Shown piece after piece: positions 12,184 through 26,800 of a stretch of DNA of 64,000 bases; position 1 is the stretch's first letter; each line of letters opens with the position of its first letter. This DNA is from Sinohyriopsis cumingii. Its lineage: Eukaryota; Mollusca; Bivalvia; Unionida; Unionidae. The stretch spans positions 88,129,011 to 88,193,010 of the forward strand of contig CM068832.1 of assembly GCA_028554795.2 (NCBI GenBank), given 5' to 3'. A program made the translations under genes and the position numbers. The notes under the pieces were generated by a model. It worked only from the letters and a program-made list of their open reading frames with translations. It made no database searches and was not told the origin of the DNA.

Positions 12184-14620
12184 GAAAACAATAGTTCAAA
12201 CAGCTCAATGACATTTCTATACACATTCATATAAGACATAGGCTAGTACCTCATCAAATTGTTTTTCACAAGTGAGACTAAGTATATTTGTTACTTATAC
12301 AGTCCAGAACTATTTCACAGATTATTGGAAAAATTAAGGTTTGCTATAAAGGAAAGAATAGCCTCACAGTGTATCCATAGAAACGCATACACGTGGGTGG
12401 CATTTATGAACTATACTAGTTTGATGTAGGAAAACAAATGTGTGCTGAACAGTTTTGGTCAAATATTGAAAGTTCTTTAAGAATAAAATGTATGAAATCT
12501 TCAGAAAATATCACAAGTTGGCTTTGAATGGGGACTTTTGATAACTATAGCTATGATAGATATAGACTTGTGTTACCTGATGCCTTTATGTATGTGCTGT
12601 TACCTCCTAGATTGGATTGCATGCAACAAAATAAGTTATGGAAACATAATATAGTTGATTTTGGCCAAATATTGGATATTTTACCTGCAAAAGATGAAAA
12701 ATCATGTGTACAAAAACAGCTATCTTGTTCTTGTAAGGCATGCCATAAACCAGGATAGAGAACACTCTAAGTACACTTGTAGAGAGATCACTTGTACCAT
12801 GTGGGATGTTCTGGCATGAGTAATTTTTAGGTAATTTATTAAGGATATGGTATTCCTTCACACTTTGATTTGAATCGTCCTGCTCTAATTGTCCTTTCTT
12901 TTTTTACACTTTCCTGCTTTGAAATTGTTCATGTAGTTAGTTCTGTTCTCTTGCATTCCCTTTTGTTGAAGTAGCAGTGAATACCAACAAACAAGAACAG
13001 TTTCCTTAAGTCATCATTTCCCATTGGCACTTGTATAAGCCCAATTATAATCTACTATTGACTTTCAATTAATCCTATTTCTTTCTGTCAAGCTGCTCTT
13101 GTGGACTTTCCATGTTTGGTCCAACATTACAGAATGATAACCAATTTAGTCACACAGTGCGTATTCATTCCATTCAAATCCACACTGTTCTTGAAACTTT
13201 GCATCCCATCGCAAGAATCCAAATTGGCATGAGATGATATCTGCATGGTTATGGAAGGCTGCACTCTACATGCCGGCATTGTAGAAAATATGAACTATGT
13301 GATATGAAAGAGCTGCGTCATCTTAGAAATTAAAATTACATGACTCTTGAGGTCCCCACTAAATATAGGAGTCTAAATGTTAGGTTCTCACTTTATCAGT
13401 AATGTATTTTGAGATAATTTAATTGCAATGAAGTTAATACAGGTTGTTGATGAACTCATCTATATTACATGGATACTGTATTAGAGGTTACCACACCTTA
13501 TGTATATCATTCAGTTATCTCCCTTACACCAGTCATAACATTTCAAGGAAATAAAATCTCACATTTTCAGTGACTGGTTATGAAAATAAAGAGAAGATAT
13601 GTGAAGTATTATATTAGCCCTCAATCTTGATGCAAATGTAAGTAGAAGCAATTTAATAATTTCTCACAGTAAAGTTTACAAGTTTAAAAACTGATAAGGT
13701 ATGTTCTGCTTGGATCTGAGATAAGTTTATCTCTATCTTATGCCAATTATTATTAAATTCTTATGTAGAAGAAATATACTTTATATGTATCTATATTATC
13801 TAAATTATTCACCATTTTATATTAGATGGAAATGAACACAACTTCACTTGAAATTTGGGTACCTATAAGAGTTGTTATAGCACAGTTGCCTTTGGGCTGT
13901 CCTTGGACCTGTTGGGCCCTGCCCCATATATTTGTCCAAGGTTAGGTCATCAAACTTTCACTTCTCATTTCTCGCATTGCTGATTTTGCTTCCTTTAATT
14001 CCTTTATCATAAGCTACCTCTCCCTTTTAGATAAACACATTCCTCCTGTTTTTAACTCCATTTGATGTGCTATACTTAGTGTTTATATCTGGCATTTTTC
14101 TATATTTTATTCCCCTAATTTCACCCCCCAATCCAACATAACCACTTATAAGCTGTGATTTACTATATCTGGTGACTGATTGGCTTATTGAAACAATTTT
14201 ATTCACATTACAAAGGAGGAAAGCTTACTATTTGTGTTACAATGAGGATGGTAGGTGGACCTTTGTGTGAGGACTGGTGGTTAGTGACCTCTTGTATCTG
14301 CAGATAGAGTAAAGTGGTCAAAGCTTATACTTTATAATAAGATTGGGTCATGTCCACCGGTCTCTGATGTTAAGTTCTGCACCTACCAAACAAATATAAA
14401 TTCCTTTCTTTTAGGTGAATTGTACATTTTGAAGTAGGACAGGTACATACTATTTGGTACATTGACCTTTGACCTAGTTATTACATAATATGACATAATG
14501 TGATTTATCCCATATCACCTATGTGAAGTTCAATAAGTGCTGATATGAATAAGATACAACTCAAAGTTGAAAGAATTCATTTTATTTCAAAAGATGATTT
14601 TGATGGTGAAGCAAAAGTAT
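12184..14620. repeat. Array copy 6 (type A)
   Basis: Type A, sharing tatcacaag with copy 1 and carrying a private ttggatatt change. It has cctataag in the exon-like stretch and a perfect DR1 at 14463-14475. Confidence 0.95.
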
Positions 14621-17056
14621 GAAAACAATAGTTCAAACAGCTCAATGACATTTCTATACACATTCATATAAGACATAGGCTAGTACCTCATCAAATTGTT
14701 TTTCACAAGTGAGACTAAGTATATTTGTTACTTATACAGTCCAGAACTATTTCACAGATTATTGGAAAAATTAAGGTTTGCTATAAAGGAAAGAATAGCC
14801 TCACAGTGTATCCATAGAAACGCATACACGTGGGTGGCATTTATGAACTATACTAGTTTGATGTAGGAAAACAAATGTGTGCTGAACAGTTTTGGTCAAA
14901 TATTGAAAGTTCTTTAAGAATAAAATGTATGAAATCTTCAGAAAATAGCACAAGTTGGCTTTGAATGGGGACTTTTGATAACTATAGCTATGATAGATAT
15001 AGACTTGTGTTACCTGATGCCTTTATGTATGTGCTGTTACCTCCTAGATTGGATTGCATGCAACAAAATAAGTTATGGAAACATAATATAGTTGATTTTG
15101 GCCAAATATTGGCTATTTTACCTGCAAAAGATGAAAAATCATGTGTACAAAAACAGCTATCTTGTTCTTGTAAGGCATGCCATAAACCAGGATAGAGAAC
15201 ACTCTAAGTACACTTGTAGAGAGATCACTTGTACCATGTGGGATGTTCTGGCATGAGTAATTTTTAGGTAATTTATTAAGGATATGGTATTCCTTCACAC
15301 TTTGATTTGAATCGTCCTGCTCTAATTGTCCTTTTTTTTTTACACTTTCCTGCTTTGAAATTGTTCATGTAGTTAGTTCTGTTCTCTTGCATTCCCTTTT
15401 GTTGAAGTAGCAGTGAATACCAACAAACAAGAACAGTTTCCTTAAGTCATCATTTCCCATTGGCACTTGTATAAGCCCAATTATAATCTACTATTGACTT
15501 TCAATTAATCCTATTTCTTTCTGTCAAGCTGCTCTTGTGGACTTTCCATGTTTGGTCCAACATTACAGAATGATATCCAATTTAGTCACACAGTGCGTAT
15601 TCATTCCATTCAAATCCACACTGTTCTTGAAACTTTGCATCCCATCGCAAGAATCCAAATTGGCATGAGATGATATCTGCATGGTTATGGAAGGCTGCAC
15701 TCTACATGCCGGCATTGTAGAAAATATGAACTATGTGATATGAAAGAGCTGCGTCATCTTAGAAATTAAAATTACATGACTCTTGAGGTCCCCACTAAAT
15801 ATAGGAGTCTAAATGTTAGGTTCTCACTTTATCAGTAATGTATTTTGAGATAATTTAATTGCAATGAAGTTAATACAGGTTGTTGATGAACTCATCTATA
15901 TTACATGGATACTGTATTAGAGGTTACCACACCTTATGTATATCATTCAGTTATCTCCCTTACACCAGTCATAACATTTCAAGGAAATAAAATCTCACAT
16001 TTTCAGTGACTGGTTATGAAAATAAAGAGAAGATATGTGAAGTATTATATTAGCCCTCAATCTTGATGCAAATGTAAGTAGAAGCAATTTAATAATTTCT
16101 CACAGTAAAGTTTACAAGTTTAAAAACTGATAAGGTATGTTCTGCTTGGATCTGAGATAAGTTTATCTCTATCTTATGCCAATTATTATTAAATTCTTAT
16201 GTAGAAGAAATATACTTTATATGTATCTATATTATCTAAATTATTCACCATTTTATATTAGATGGAAATGAACACAACTTCACTTGAAATTTGGGTACCT
16301 GTAAGAGTTGTTATAGCACAGTTGCCTTTGGGCTGTCCTTGGACCTGTTGGGCCCTGCCCCATATATTTGTCCAAGGTTAGGTCATCAAACTTTCACTTC
16401 TCATTTCTCGCATTGCTGATTTTGCTTCCTTTAATTCCTTTATCATAAGCTACCTCTCCCTTTTAGATAAACACATTCCTCCTGTTTTTAACTCCATTTG
16501 ATGTGCTATACTTAGTGTTTATATCTGGCATTTTTCTATATTTTATTCCCCTAATTTCACCCCCCAATCCAACATAACCACTTATAAGCTGTGATTTACT
16601 ATATCTGGTGACTGATTGGCTTATTGAAACAATTTTATTCACATTACAAAGGAGGAAAGCTTACTATTTGTGTTACAATGAGGATGGTAGGTGGACCTTT
16701 GTGTGAGGACTGGTGGTTAGTGACCTCTTGTATCTGCAGATAGAGTAAAGTGGTCAAAGCTTATACTTTATAATAAGATTGGGTCATGTCCACCGGTCTC
16801 TGATGTTAAGTTCTGCACCTTCCAAACAAATATAAATTCCTTCCTTTTAGGTGAATTGTACATTTTGAAGTAGGACAGGTACATACTATTTGGTACATTG
16901 ACCTTTGAACTAGTTATTACATAATATGACATAATGTGATTTATCCCATATCACCTATGTGAAGTTCAATAAGTGCTGATATGAATAAGATACAACTCAA
17001 AGTTGAAAGAATTCATTTTATTTCAAAAGATGATTTTGATGGTGAAGCAAAAGTAT
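14621..17056. repeat. Array copy 7 (type A)
   Basis: Type A, sharing ccttccaaac and the GAACT site (16899-16911) with copy 14. Private changes are gatatccaat and ttccttttagg. Confidence 0.95.
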
Positions 17057-19492
17057 GAAAACAATAGTTCAAACAGCTCAATGACATTTCTATACACATT
17101 CATATAAGACATAGGCTAGTACCTCATCAAATTGTTTTTCACAAGTGAGACTAAGTATATTTGTTACTTATACAGTCCAGAACTATTTCACAGATTATTG
17201 GAAAAATTAAGGTTTGCTATAAAGGAAAGAATAGCCTCACAGTGTATCCATAGAAACGCATACACGTGGGTGGCATTTATGAACTATACTAGTTTGATGT
17301 AGGAAAACAAATGTGTGCTGAACAGTTTTGGTCAAATATTGAAAGTTCTTTAAGAATAAAATGTATGAAATCTTCAGAAAATAGCACAAGTTGGCTTTGA
17401 ATGGGGACTTTTGATAACTATAGCTATGATAGATATAGACTTGTGTTACCTGATGCCTTTATGTATGTGCTGTTACCTCCTAGATTGGATTGCATGCAAC
17501 AAAATAAGTTATGGAAACATAATATAGTTGATTTTGGCCAAATATTGGCTATTTTACCTGCAAAAGATGAAAAATCATGTGTACAAAAACAGCTATCTTG
17601 TTCTTGTAAGGCATGCCATAAACCAGGATAGAGAACACTCTAAGTACACTTGTAGAGAGATCACTTGTACCATGTGGGATGTTCTGGCATGAGTAATTTT
17701 TAGGTAATTTATTAAGGATATGGTATTCCTTCACACTTTGATTTGAATCGTCCGGCTCTAATTGTCCTTTTTTTTTTACACTTTCCTGCTTTGAAATTGT
17801 TCATGTAGTTAGTTCTGTTCTCTTGCATTCCCTTTTGTTGAAGTAGCAGTGAATACCAACAAACAAGAACAGTTTCCTTAAGTCATCATTTCCCATTGGC
17901 ACTTGTATAAGCCCAATTATAATCTACTATTGACTTTCAATTAATCCTATTTCTTTCTGTCAAGCTGCTCTTGTGGACTTTCCATGTTTGGTCCAACATT
18001 ACAGAATGATAACCAATTTAGTCACACAGTGCGTATTCATTCCATTCAAATCCACACTGTTCTTGAAACTTTGCATCCCATCGCAAGAATCCAAATTGGC
18101 ATGAGATGATATCTGCATGGTTATGGAAGGCTGCACTCTACATGCCGGCATTGTAGAAAATATGAACTATGTGATATGAAAGAGCTGCGTCATCTTAGAA
18201 ATTAAAATTACATGACTCTTGAGGTCCCCACTAAATATAGGAGTCTAAATGTTAGGTTCTCACTTTATCAGTAATGTATTTTGAGATAATTTAATTGCAA
18301 TGAAGTTAATACAGGTTGTTGATGAACTCATCTATATTACATGGATACTGTATTAGAGGTTACCACACCTTATGTATATCATTCAGTTATCTCCCTTACA
18401 CCAGTCATAACATTTCAAGGAAATAAAATCTCACATTTTCAGTGACTGGTTATGAAAATAAAGAGAAGATATGTGAAGTATTATATTAGCCCTCAATCTT
18501 GATGCAAATGTAAGTAGAAGCAATTTAATAATTTCTCACAGTAAAGTTTACAAGTTTAAAAACTGATAAGGTATGTTCTGCTTGGATCTGAGATAAGTTT
18601 ATCTCTATCTTATGCCAATTATTATTAAATTCTTATGTAGAAGAAATATACTTTATATGTATCTATATTATCTAAATTATTCACCATTTTATATTAGATG
18701 GAAATGAACACAACTTCACTTGAAATTTGGGTACCTGTAAGAGTTGTTATAGCACAGTTGCCTTTGGGCTGTCCTTGGACCTGTTGGGCCCTGCCCCATA
18801 TATTTGTCCAAGGTTAGGTCATCAAACTTTCACTTCTCATTTCTCGCATTGCTGATTTTGCTTCCTTTAATTCCTTTATCATAAGCTACCTCTCCCTTTT
18901 AGATAAACACATTCCTCCTGTTTTTAACTCCATTTGATGTGCTATACTTAGTGTTTATATCTGGCATTTTTCTATATTTTATTCCCCTAATTTCACCCCC
19001 CAATCCAACATAACCACTTATAAGCTGTGATTTACTATATCTGGTGACTGATTGGCTTATTGAAACAATTTTATTCACATTACAAAGGAGGAAAGCTTAC
19101 TATTTGTGTTACAATGAGGATGGTAGGTGGACCTTTGTGTGAGGACTGGTGGTTAGTGACCTCTTGTATCTGCAGATAGAGTAAAGTGGTCAAAGCTTAT
19201 ACTTTATAATAAGATTGGGTCATGTCCACCGGTCTCTGATGTTAAGTTCTGCACCTACCAAACAAATATAAATTCCTTTCTTTTAGGTGAATTGTACATT
19301 TTGAAGTAGGACAGGTACATACTATTTGGTACATTGACCTTTGACCTAGTTATTACATAATATGACATAATGTGATTTATCCCATATCACCTATGTGAAG
19401 TTCAATAAGTGCTGATATGAATAAGATACAACTCATAGTTGAAAGAATTCATTTTATTTCAAAAGATGATTTTGATGGTGAAGCAAAAGTAT
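17057..19492. repeat. Array copy 8 (type A)
   Basis: Type A with tccggctc, a perfect DR1 at 19335-19347 and actcatag near its end. The same late-unit pair of variants occurs in copies 11, 12 and 15. Confidence 0.95.
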
Positions 19493-21929
19493 GAAAACAA
19501 TAGTTCAAACAGCTCAATGACATTTCTATACACATTCATATAAGACATAGGCTAGTACCTCATCAAATTGTTTTTCACAAGTGAGACTAAGTCTATTTGT
19601 TACTTATACAGTCCAGAACTATTTCACAGATTATTGGAAAAATTAAGGTTTGCTATAAAGGAAAGAATAGCCTCACAGTGTATCCATAGAAACGTATACA
19701 TGTGGGCGGCATTTATGAACTATACTAGTTTGATGTAGGAAAACAAATGTGTGCTGAACAGTTTTGGTCAAATATTGAAAGTTCTTTGAGAATAAAATGT
19801 ATGAAATCTTCAGAAAATTGCACAAGTTGGCTTTGAATGGGGACTTTTGATAACTATAGCTATGATAGATATAGACTTGTGTTACCTGATGCCTTTATGT
19901 ATGTGCTGTTACCTTCTAGATTGGAATGCATGCAACAAAATAAGTTATGGAAAGATAATATAGTTGATTTTGACCAAATATTGGCTATTTTACCTGCAAA
20001 AGATGAAAAATCATGTGTACAAAAACAGCTATCTTGTTCTTGTAAGGCATGCCATAAACCAGGATAGAGAACACTCTAAGTACACTTGTAGAGAGATCAC
20101 TTGTACCATGTGGGATGTTCTGGCATGAGTAATTTTTAGGTAATATATTAAGGATATGGTATTCCTTAACACTTTGATTTGAATCGTCCGGCTCTAATTG
20201 TCCCTTTTTTTTTTTACACTTTCCTGCTTTGAAATTGTTCATGTAGTTAGTTCAGTTCTCTTGCATTCCCTTTAGTTGAAGTAGCAGTGAATACCAACAA
20301 ACAAGAACAGTTTCCTTAAGTCATCATTTCCCATTGGCACTTGTATAAGCCCAATTATAATCTACTATTGACTTTCAATTAATCCTATTTCTTTCTGTCA
20401 AGCTGCTCTTGTGGAATTTCCATGTTTGGTCCAACATTACAGAATGATAACCATTTTAGTCACACAGTGCGTATTCATTCCATTCAAATCCACACTGTTC
20501 TTGAAACTTTGCATCCCATCGCAAGAATCCAAATTGGCATGAGATGATATCTGCATGGTTATGGAAGGCTGCACTCTACATGCCGGCATTGTAGAAAATA
20601 TGAACTATGTGATATGAAAGAGCTGCGTCATCTTAGAAATTAAAATTACATGACTCTTGAGGTCTCCACTAAATATAGGAGTCTAAATGTTAGGTTCTCA
20701 CTTTATCAGTAATGTATTTTGAGATAATTTAATTGCAATGAAGTTAATACAGGTTGTTGATGAACTCATCTATATTACATGGATACTGTATTAGAGGTTA
20801 CCACACCTTATGTATATCATTCAGTTATCTCCCTTACACCAGTCATAACATTTCACGGAAATAAAATCTCACATTTTCAGTGACTGGTTATGAAAATAAA
20901 GAGAAGATATGTGAAGTATTATATTAGCCCTCAATCTTGATGCAAATGTAAGTAGAAGCAATTTAATAATTTCTCACAGTAAAGTTTACAAGTTTAAAAA
21001 CTGATAAGATATGTTCTGCTGGATCTGAGATAAGTTTATCTCTATCTTATGCCAATTATTATTAAATTCTTATGTAGAAGAAATATACTTTATATGTATC
21101 TATATTATCTAAATTATTCACCATTTTATATTAGATGGAAATGAACACAACTTCACTTGAAATTTGGGTACCTATAAGAGTTGTTATAGCACAGTTGCCT
21201 TTGGGCTGTCCTTGGACCTGTTGGGCCCTGCCCCATATATTTGTCCAAGGTTAGGTCATCAAACTTTCACTTCTCATTTCTCGCATTGCTGATTTTGCTT
21301 CCTTTAATTCCTTTATCATAAGCTACCTCTCCCTTTTAGATAAACACATTCCTCCTGTTTTTAACTCCATTTGATGTGCTATACTTAGTGTTTATATCTG
21401 GCATTTTTCTATATTTTATTCCCCTAATTTCACCCCCCAATCCAACATAACCACTTATAAGCTGTGATTTACTATATCTGGTGACTGATTGGCTTATTGA
21501 AACAATTTTATTCACATTACAAAGGAGGAAAGCTTACTATTTGTGTTACAATGAGGATGGTAGGTGGACCTTTGTGTGAGGACTGGTGGTTAGTGACCTC
21601 TTGTATCTGCAGATAGAGTAAAGTGGTCAAAGCTTATACTTTATAATAAGATTGGGTCATGTCCACCGGTCTCTGATGTTAAGTTCTGCACCTACCAAAC
21701 AAATATAAATTCCTTTCTTTTAGGTGAATTGTACATTTTGAAGTAGGACAGGTACATACTATTTGGTACATTGACCTTTGACCTAGTTATTACATAATAT
21801 GACATAATGTGATTTATCCCATATCACCTATGTGAAGTTCAATAAGTGCTGATATGAATAAGATACAACTCAAAGTTGAAAGAATTCATTTTATTTCAAA
21901 AGATGATTTTGATGGTGAAGCAAAAGTAT
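19493..21929. repeat. Array copy 9 (type B)
   Basis: Type B with many extra markers: cgtatac, taatatatt, ccttaacac, tttagttg, ggaatttcc, cacggaa, gaggtctcc and ctgctggatc (one T lost). Most are shared with copy 10. It has a perfect DR1 at 21772-21784. Confidence 0.95.
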
Positions 21930-24366
21930 GAAAACAATAGTTCAAACAGCTCAATGACATTTCTATACACATTCATATAAGACATAGGCTAGTACCTCAT
22001 CAAATTGTTTTTCACAAGTGAGACTAAGTATATTTGTTACTTATACAGTCCAGAACTATTTCACAGATTATTGGAAAAATTAAGGTTTGCTATAAAGGAA
22101 AGAATAGCCTCACAGTGTATCCATAGAAACGCATACACGTGGGTGGCATTTATGAACTATACTAGTTTGATGTAGGAAAACAAATGTGTGCTGAACAGTT
22201 TTGGTCAAATATTGAAAGTTCTTTAAGAATAAAATGTATGAAATCTTCAGAAAATAGCACAAGTTGGCTTTGAATGGGGACTTTTGATAACTATAGCTAT
22301 GATAGATATAGACTTGTGTTACCTGATGCCTTTATGTATGTGCTGTTACCTCCTAGATTGGATTGCATGCAACAAAATAAGTTATGGAAAGATAATATAG
22401 TTGATTTTGACCAAATATTGGCTATTTTACCTGCAAAAGATGAAAAATCATGTGTACAAAAACAGCTATCTTGTTCTTGTAAGGCATGCCATAAACCAGG
22501 ATAGAGAACACTCTAAGTACACTTGTAGAGAGATCACTTGTACCATGTGGGATGTTCTGGCATGAGTAATTTTTAGGTAATATATTAAGGATATGGTATT
22601 CCTTAACACTTTGATTTGAATCGTCCGGCTCTAATTGTCCCTTTTTTTTTTTACACTTTCCTGCTTTGAAATTGTTCATGTAGTTAGTTCAGTTCTCTTG
22701 CATTCCCTTTAGTTGAAGTAGCAGTGAATACCAACAAACAAGAACAGTTTCCTTAAGTCATCATTTCCCATTGGCACTTGTATAAGCCCAATTATAATCT
22801 ACTATTGACTTTCAATTAATCCTATTTCTTTCTGTCAAGCTGCTCTTGTGGAATTTCCATGTTTGGTCCAACATTACAGAATGATAACCATTTTAGTCAC
22901 ACAGTGCGTATTCATTCCATTCAAATCCACACTGTTCTTGAAACTTTGCATCCCATCGCAAGAATCCAAATTGGCATGAGATGATATCTGCATGGTTATG
23001 GAAGGCTGCACTCTACATGCCGGCATTGTAGAAAATATGAACTATGTGATATGAAAGAGCTGCGTCATCTTAGAAATTAAAATTACATGACTCTTGAGGT
23101 CTCCACTAAATATAGGAGTCTAAATGTTAGGTTCTCACTTTATCAGTAATGTATTTTGAGATAATTTAATTGCAATGAAGTTAATACAGGTTGTTGATGA
23201 ACTCATCTATATTACATGGATACTGTATTAGAGGTTACCACACCTTATGTATATCATTCAGTTATCTCCCTTACACCAGTCATAACATTTCACGGAAATA
23301 AAATCTCACATTTTCAGTGACTGGTTATGAAAATAAAGAGAAGATATGTGAAGTATTATATTAGCCCTCAATCTTGATGCAAATGTAAGTAGGAGCAATT
23401 TAATAATTTCTCACAGTAAAGTTTACAAGTTTAAAAACTGATAAGGTATGTTCTGCTGGATCTGAGATAAGTTTATCTCTATCTTATGCCAATTATTATT
23501 AAATTCTTATGTAGAAGAAATATACTTTATATGTATCTATATTATCTAAATTATTCACCATTTTATATTAGATGGAAATGAACACAACTTCACTTGAAAT
23601 TTGGGTACCTATAAGAGTTGTTATAGCACAGTTGCCTTTGGGCTGTCCTTGGACCTGTTGGGCCCTGCCCCATATATTTGTCCAAGGTTAGGTCATCAAA
23701 CTTTCACTTCTCATTTCTCGCATTGCTGATTTTGCTTCCTTTAATTCCTTTATCATAAGCTACCTCTCCCTTTTAGATAAACACATTCCTCCTGTTTTTA
23801 ACTCCATTTGATGTGCTATACTTAGTGTTTATATCTGGCATTTTTCTATATTTTATTCCCCTAATTTCACCCCCCAATCCAACATAACCACTTATAAGCT
23901 GTGATTTACTATATCTGGTGACTGATTGGCTTATTGAAACAATTTTATTCACATTACAAAGGAGGAAAGCTTACTATTTGTGTTACAATGAGGATGGTAG
24001 GTGGACCTTTGTGTGAGGACTGGTGGTTAGTGACCTCTTGTATCTGCAGATAGAGTAAAGTGGTCAAAGCTTATACTTTATAATAAGATTGAGTCATGTC
24101 CACCGGTCTCTGATGTTAAGTTCTGCACCTACCAAACAAATATAAATTCCTTTCTTTTAGGTGAATTGTACATTTTGAAGTAGGACAGGTACATACTATT
24201 TGGTACATTGACCTTTGACCTAGTTATTACATAATATGACATAATGTGATTTATCCCATATCACCTATGTGAAGTTCAATAAGTGCTGATATGAATAAGA
24301 TACAACTCAAAGTTGAAAGAATTCATTTTATTTCAAAAGATGATTTTGATGGTGAAGCAAAAGTAT
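21930..24366. repeat. Array copy 10 (A-to-B chimera)
   Basis: The first part is type A (cacgtgggtggc, tttaagaa, ggattgc). From aaagataa at about 22388 it becomes type B and carries the copy 9 markers, so a switch point lies between about 22366 and 22390. It has a perfect DR1 at 24209-24221 and private gagtcatg and taggagc changes. Confidence 0.95.
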
Positions 24367-26800
24367 GAAAACAATAGTTCAAACAGCTCAATGACATTTC
24401 TATACACATTCATATAAGACATAGGCTAGTACCTCATCAAATTGTTTTTCACAAGTGAGACTAAGTATATTTGTTACTTATACAGTCCAGAACTATTTCA
24501 CAGATTATTGGAAAAATTAAGGTTTGCTATAAAGGAAAGAATAGCCTCACAGTGTATCCATAGAAACGCATACACGTGGGTGGCATTTATGAACTATACT
24601 AGTTTGATGTAGGAAAACAAATGTGTGCTGAACAGTTTTGGTCAAATATTGAAAGTTCTTTAAGAATAAAATGTATGAAATCTTCAGAAAATAGCACAAG
24701 TTGGCTTTGAATGGGGACTTTTGATAACTATAGCTATGATAGATATAGACTTGTGTTACCTGATGCCTTTATGTATGTGCTGTTACCTCCTAGATTGGAT
24801 TGCATGCAACAAAATAAGTTATGGAAACATAATATAGTTGATTTTGGCCAAATATTGGCTATTTTACCTGCAAAAGATGAAAAATCATGTGTACAAAAAC
24901 AGCTATCTTGTTCTTGTAAGGCATGACATAAACCAGGATAGAGAACACTCTAAGTACACTTGTAGAGAGATCACTTGTACCATGTGGGATGTTCTGGCAT
25001 GAGTAATTTTTAGGTAATTTATTAAGGATATGGTATTCCTTCACACTTTGATTTGAATCGTCCTGCTCTAATTGTCCTTTTTTTTACACTTTCCTGCTTT
25101 GAAATTGTTCATGTAGTTAGTTCTGTTCTCTTGCATTCCCTTTTGTTGAAGTAGCAGTGAATACCAACAAACAAGAACAGTTTCCTTAAGTCATCATTTC
25201 CCATTGGCACTTGTATAAGCCCAATTATAATCTACTATTGACTTTCAATTAATCCTATTTCTTTCTGTCAAGCTGCTCTTGTGGACTTTCCATGTTTGGT
25301 CCAACATTACAGAATGATAACCAATTTAGTCACACAGTGCGTATTCATTCCATTCAAATCCACACTGTTCTTGAAACTTTGCATCCCATCGCAAGAATCC
25401 AAATTGGCATGAGATGATATCTGCATGGTTATGGAAGGCTGCACTCTACATGCCGGCATTGTAGAAAATATGAACTATGTGATATGAAAGAGCTGCGTCA
25501 TCTTAGAAATTAAAATTACATGACTCTTGAGGTCCCCACTAAATATAGGAGTCTAAATGTTAGGTTCTCACTTTATCAGTAATGTATTTTGAGATAATTT
25601 AATTGCAATGAAGTTAATACAGGTTGTTGATGAACTCATCTATATTACATGGATACTGTATTAGAGGTTACCACACCTTATGTATATCATTCAGTTATCT
25701 CCCTTACACCAGTCATAACATTTCAAGGAAATAAAATCTCACATTTTCAGTGACTGGTTATGAAAATAAAGAGAAGATATGTGAAGTATTATATTAGCCC
25801 TCAATCTTGATGCAAATGTAAGTAGAAGCAATTTAATAATTTCTCACAGTAAAGTTTACAAGTTTAAAAACTGATAAGGTATGTTCTGCTTGGATCTGAG
25901 ATAAGTTTATCTCTATCTTATGCCAATTATTATTAAATTCTTATGTAGAAGAAATATACTTTATATGTATCTATATTATCTAAATTATTCACCATTTTAT
26001 ATTAGATGGAAATGAACACAACTTCACTTGAAATTTGGGTACCTGTAAGAGTTGTTATAGCACAGTTGCCTTTGGGCTGTCCTTGGACCTGTTGGGCCCT
26101 GCCCCATATATTTGTCCAAGGTTAGGTCATCAAACTTTCACTTCTCATTTCTCGCATTGCTGATTTTGCTTCCTTTAATTCCTTTATCATAAGCTACCTC
26201 TCCCTTTTAGATAAACACATTCCTCCTGTTTTTAACTCCATTTGATGTGCTATACTTAGTGTTTATATCTGGCATTTTTCTATATTTTATTCCCCTAATT
26301 TCACCCCCCAATCCAACATAACCACTTATAAGCTGTGATTTACTATATCTGGTGACTGATTGGCTTATTGAAACAATTTTATTCACATTACAAAGGAGGA
26401 AAGCTTACTATTTGTGTTACAATGAGGATGGTAGGTGGACCTTTGTGTGAGGACTGGTGGTTAGTGACCTCTTGTATCTGCAGATAGAGTAAAGTGGTCA
26501 AAGCTTATACTTTATAATAAGATTGGGTCATGTCCACCGGTCTCTGATGTTAAGTTCTGCACCTACCAAACAAATATAAATTCCTTTCTTTTAGGTGAAT
26601 TGTACATTTTGAAGTAGGACAGGTACATACTATTTGGTACATTGACCTTTGACCTAGTTATTACATAATATGACATAATGTGATTTATCCCATATCACCT
26701 ATGTGAAGTTCAATAAGTGCTGATATGAATAAGATACAACTCATAGTTGAAAGAATTCATTTTATTTCAAAAGATGATTTTGATGGTGAAGCAAAAGTAT
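24367..26800. repeat. Array copy 11 (type A)
   Basis: Type A with a short T run. A C-to-A change at about 24926 (catgacata) puts a stop five codons before the usual end of the 76-codon frame. It has a perfect DR1 at 26643-26655 and the actcatag variant. Confidence 0.95.
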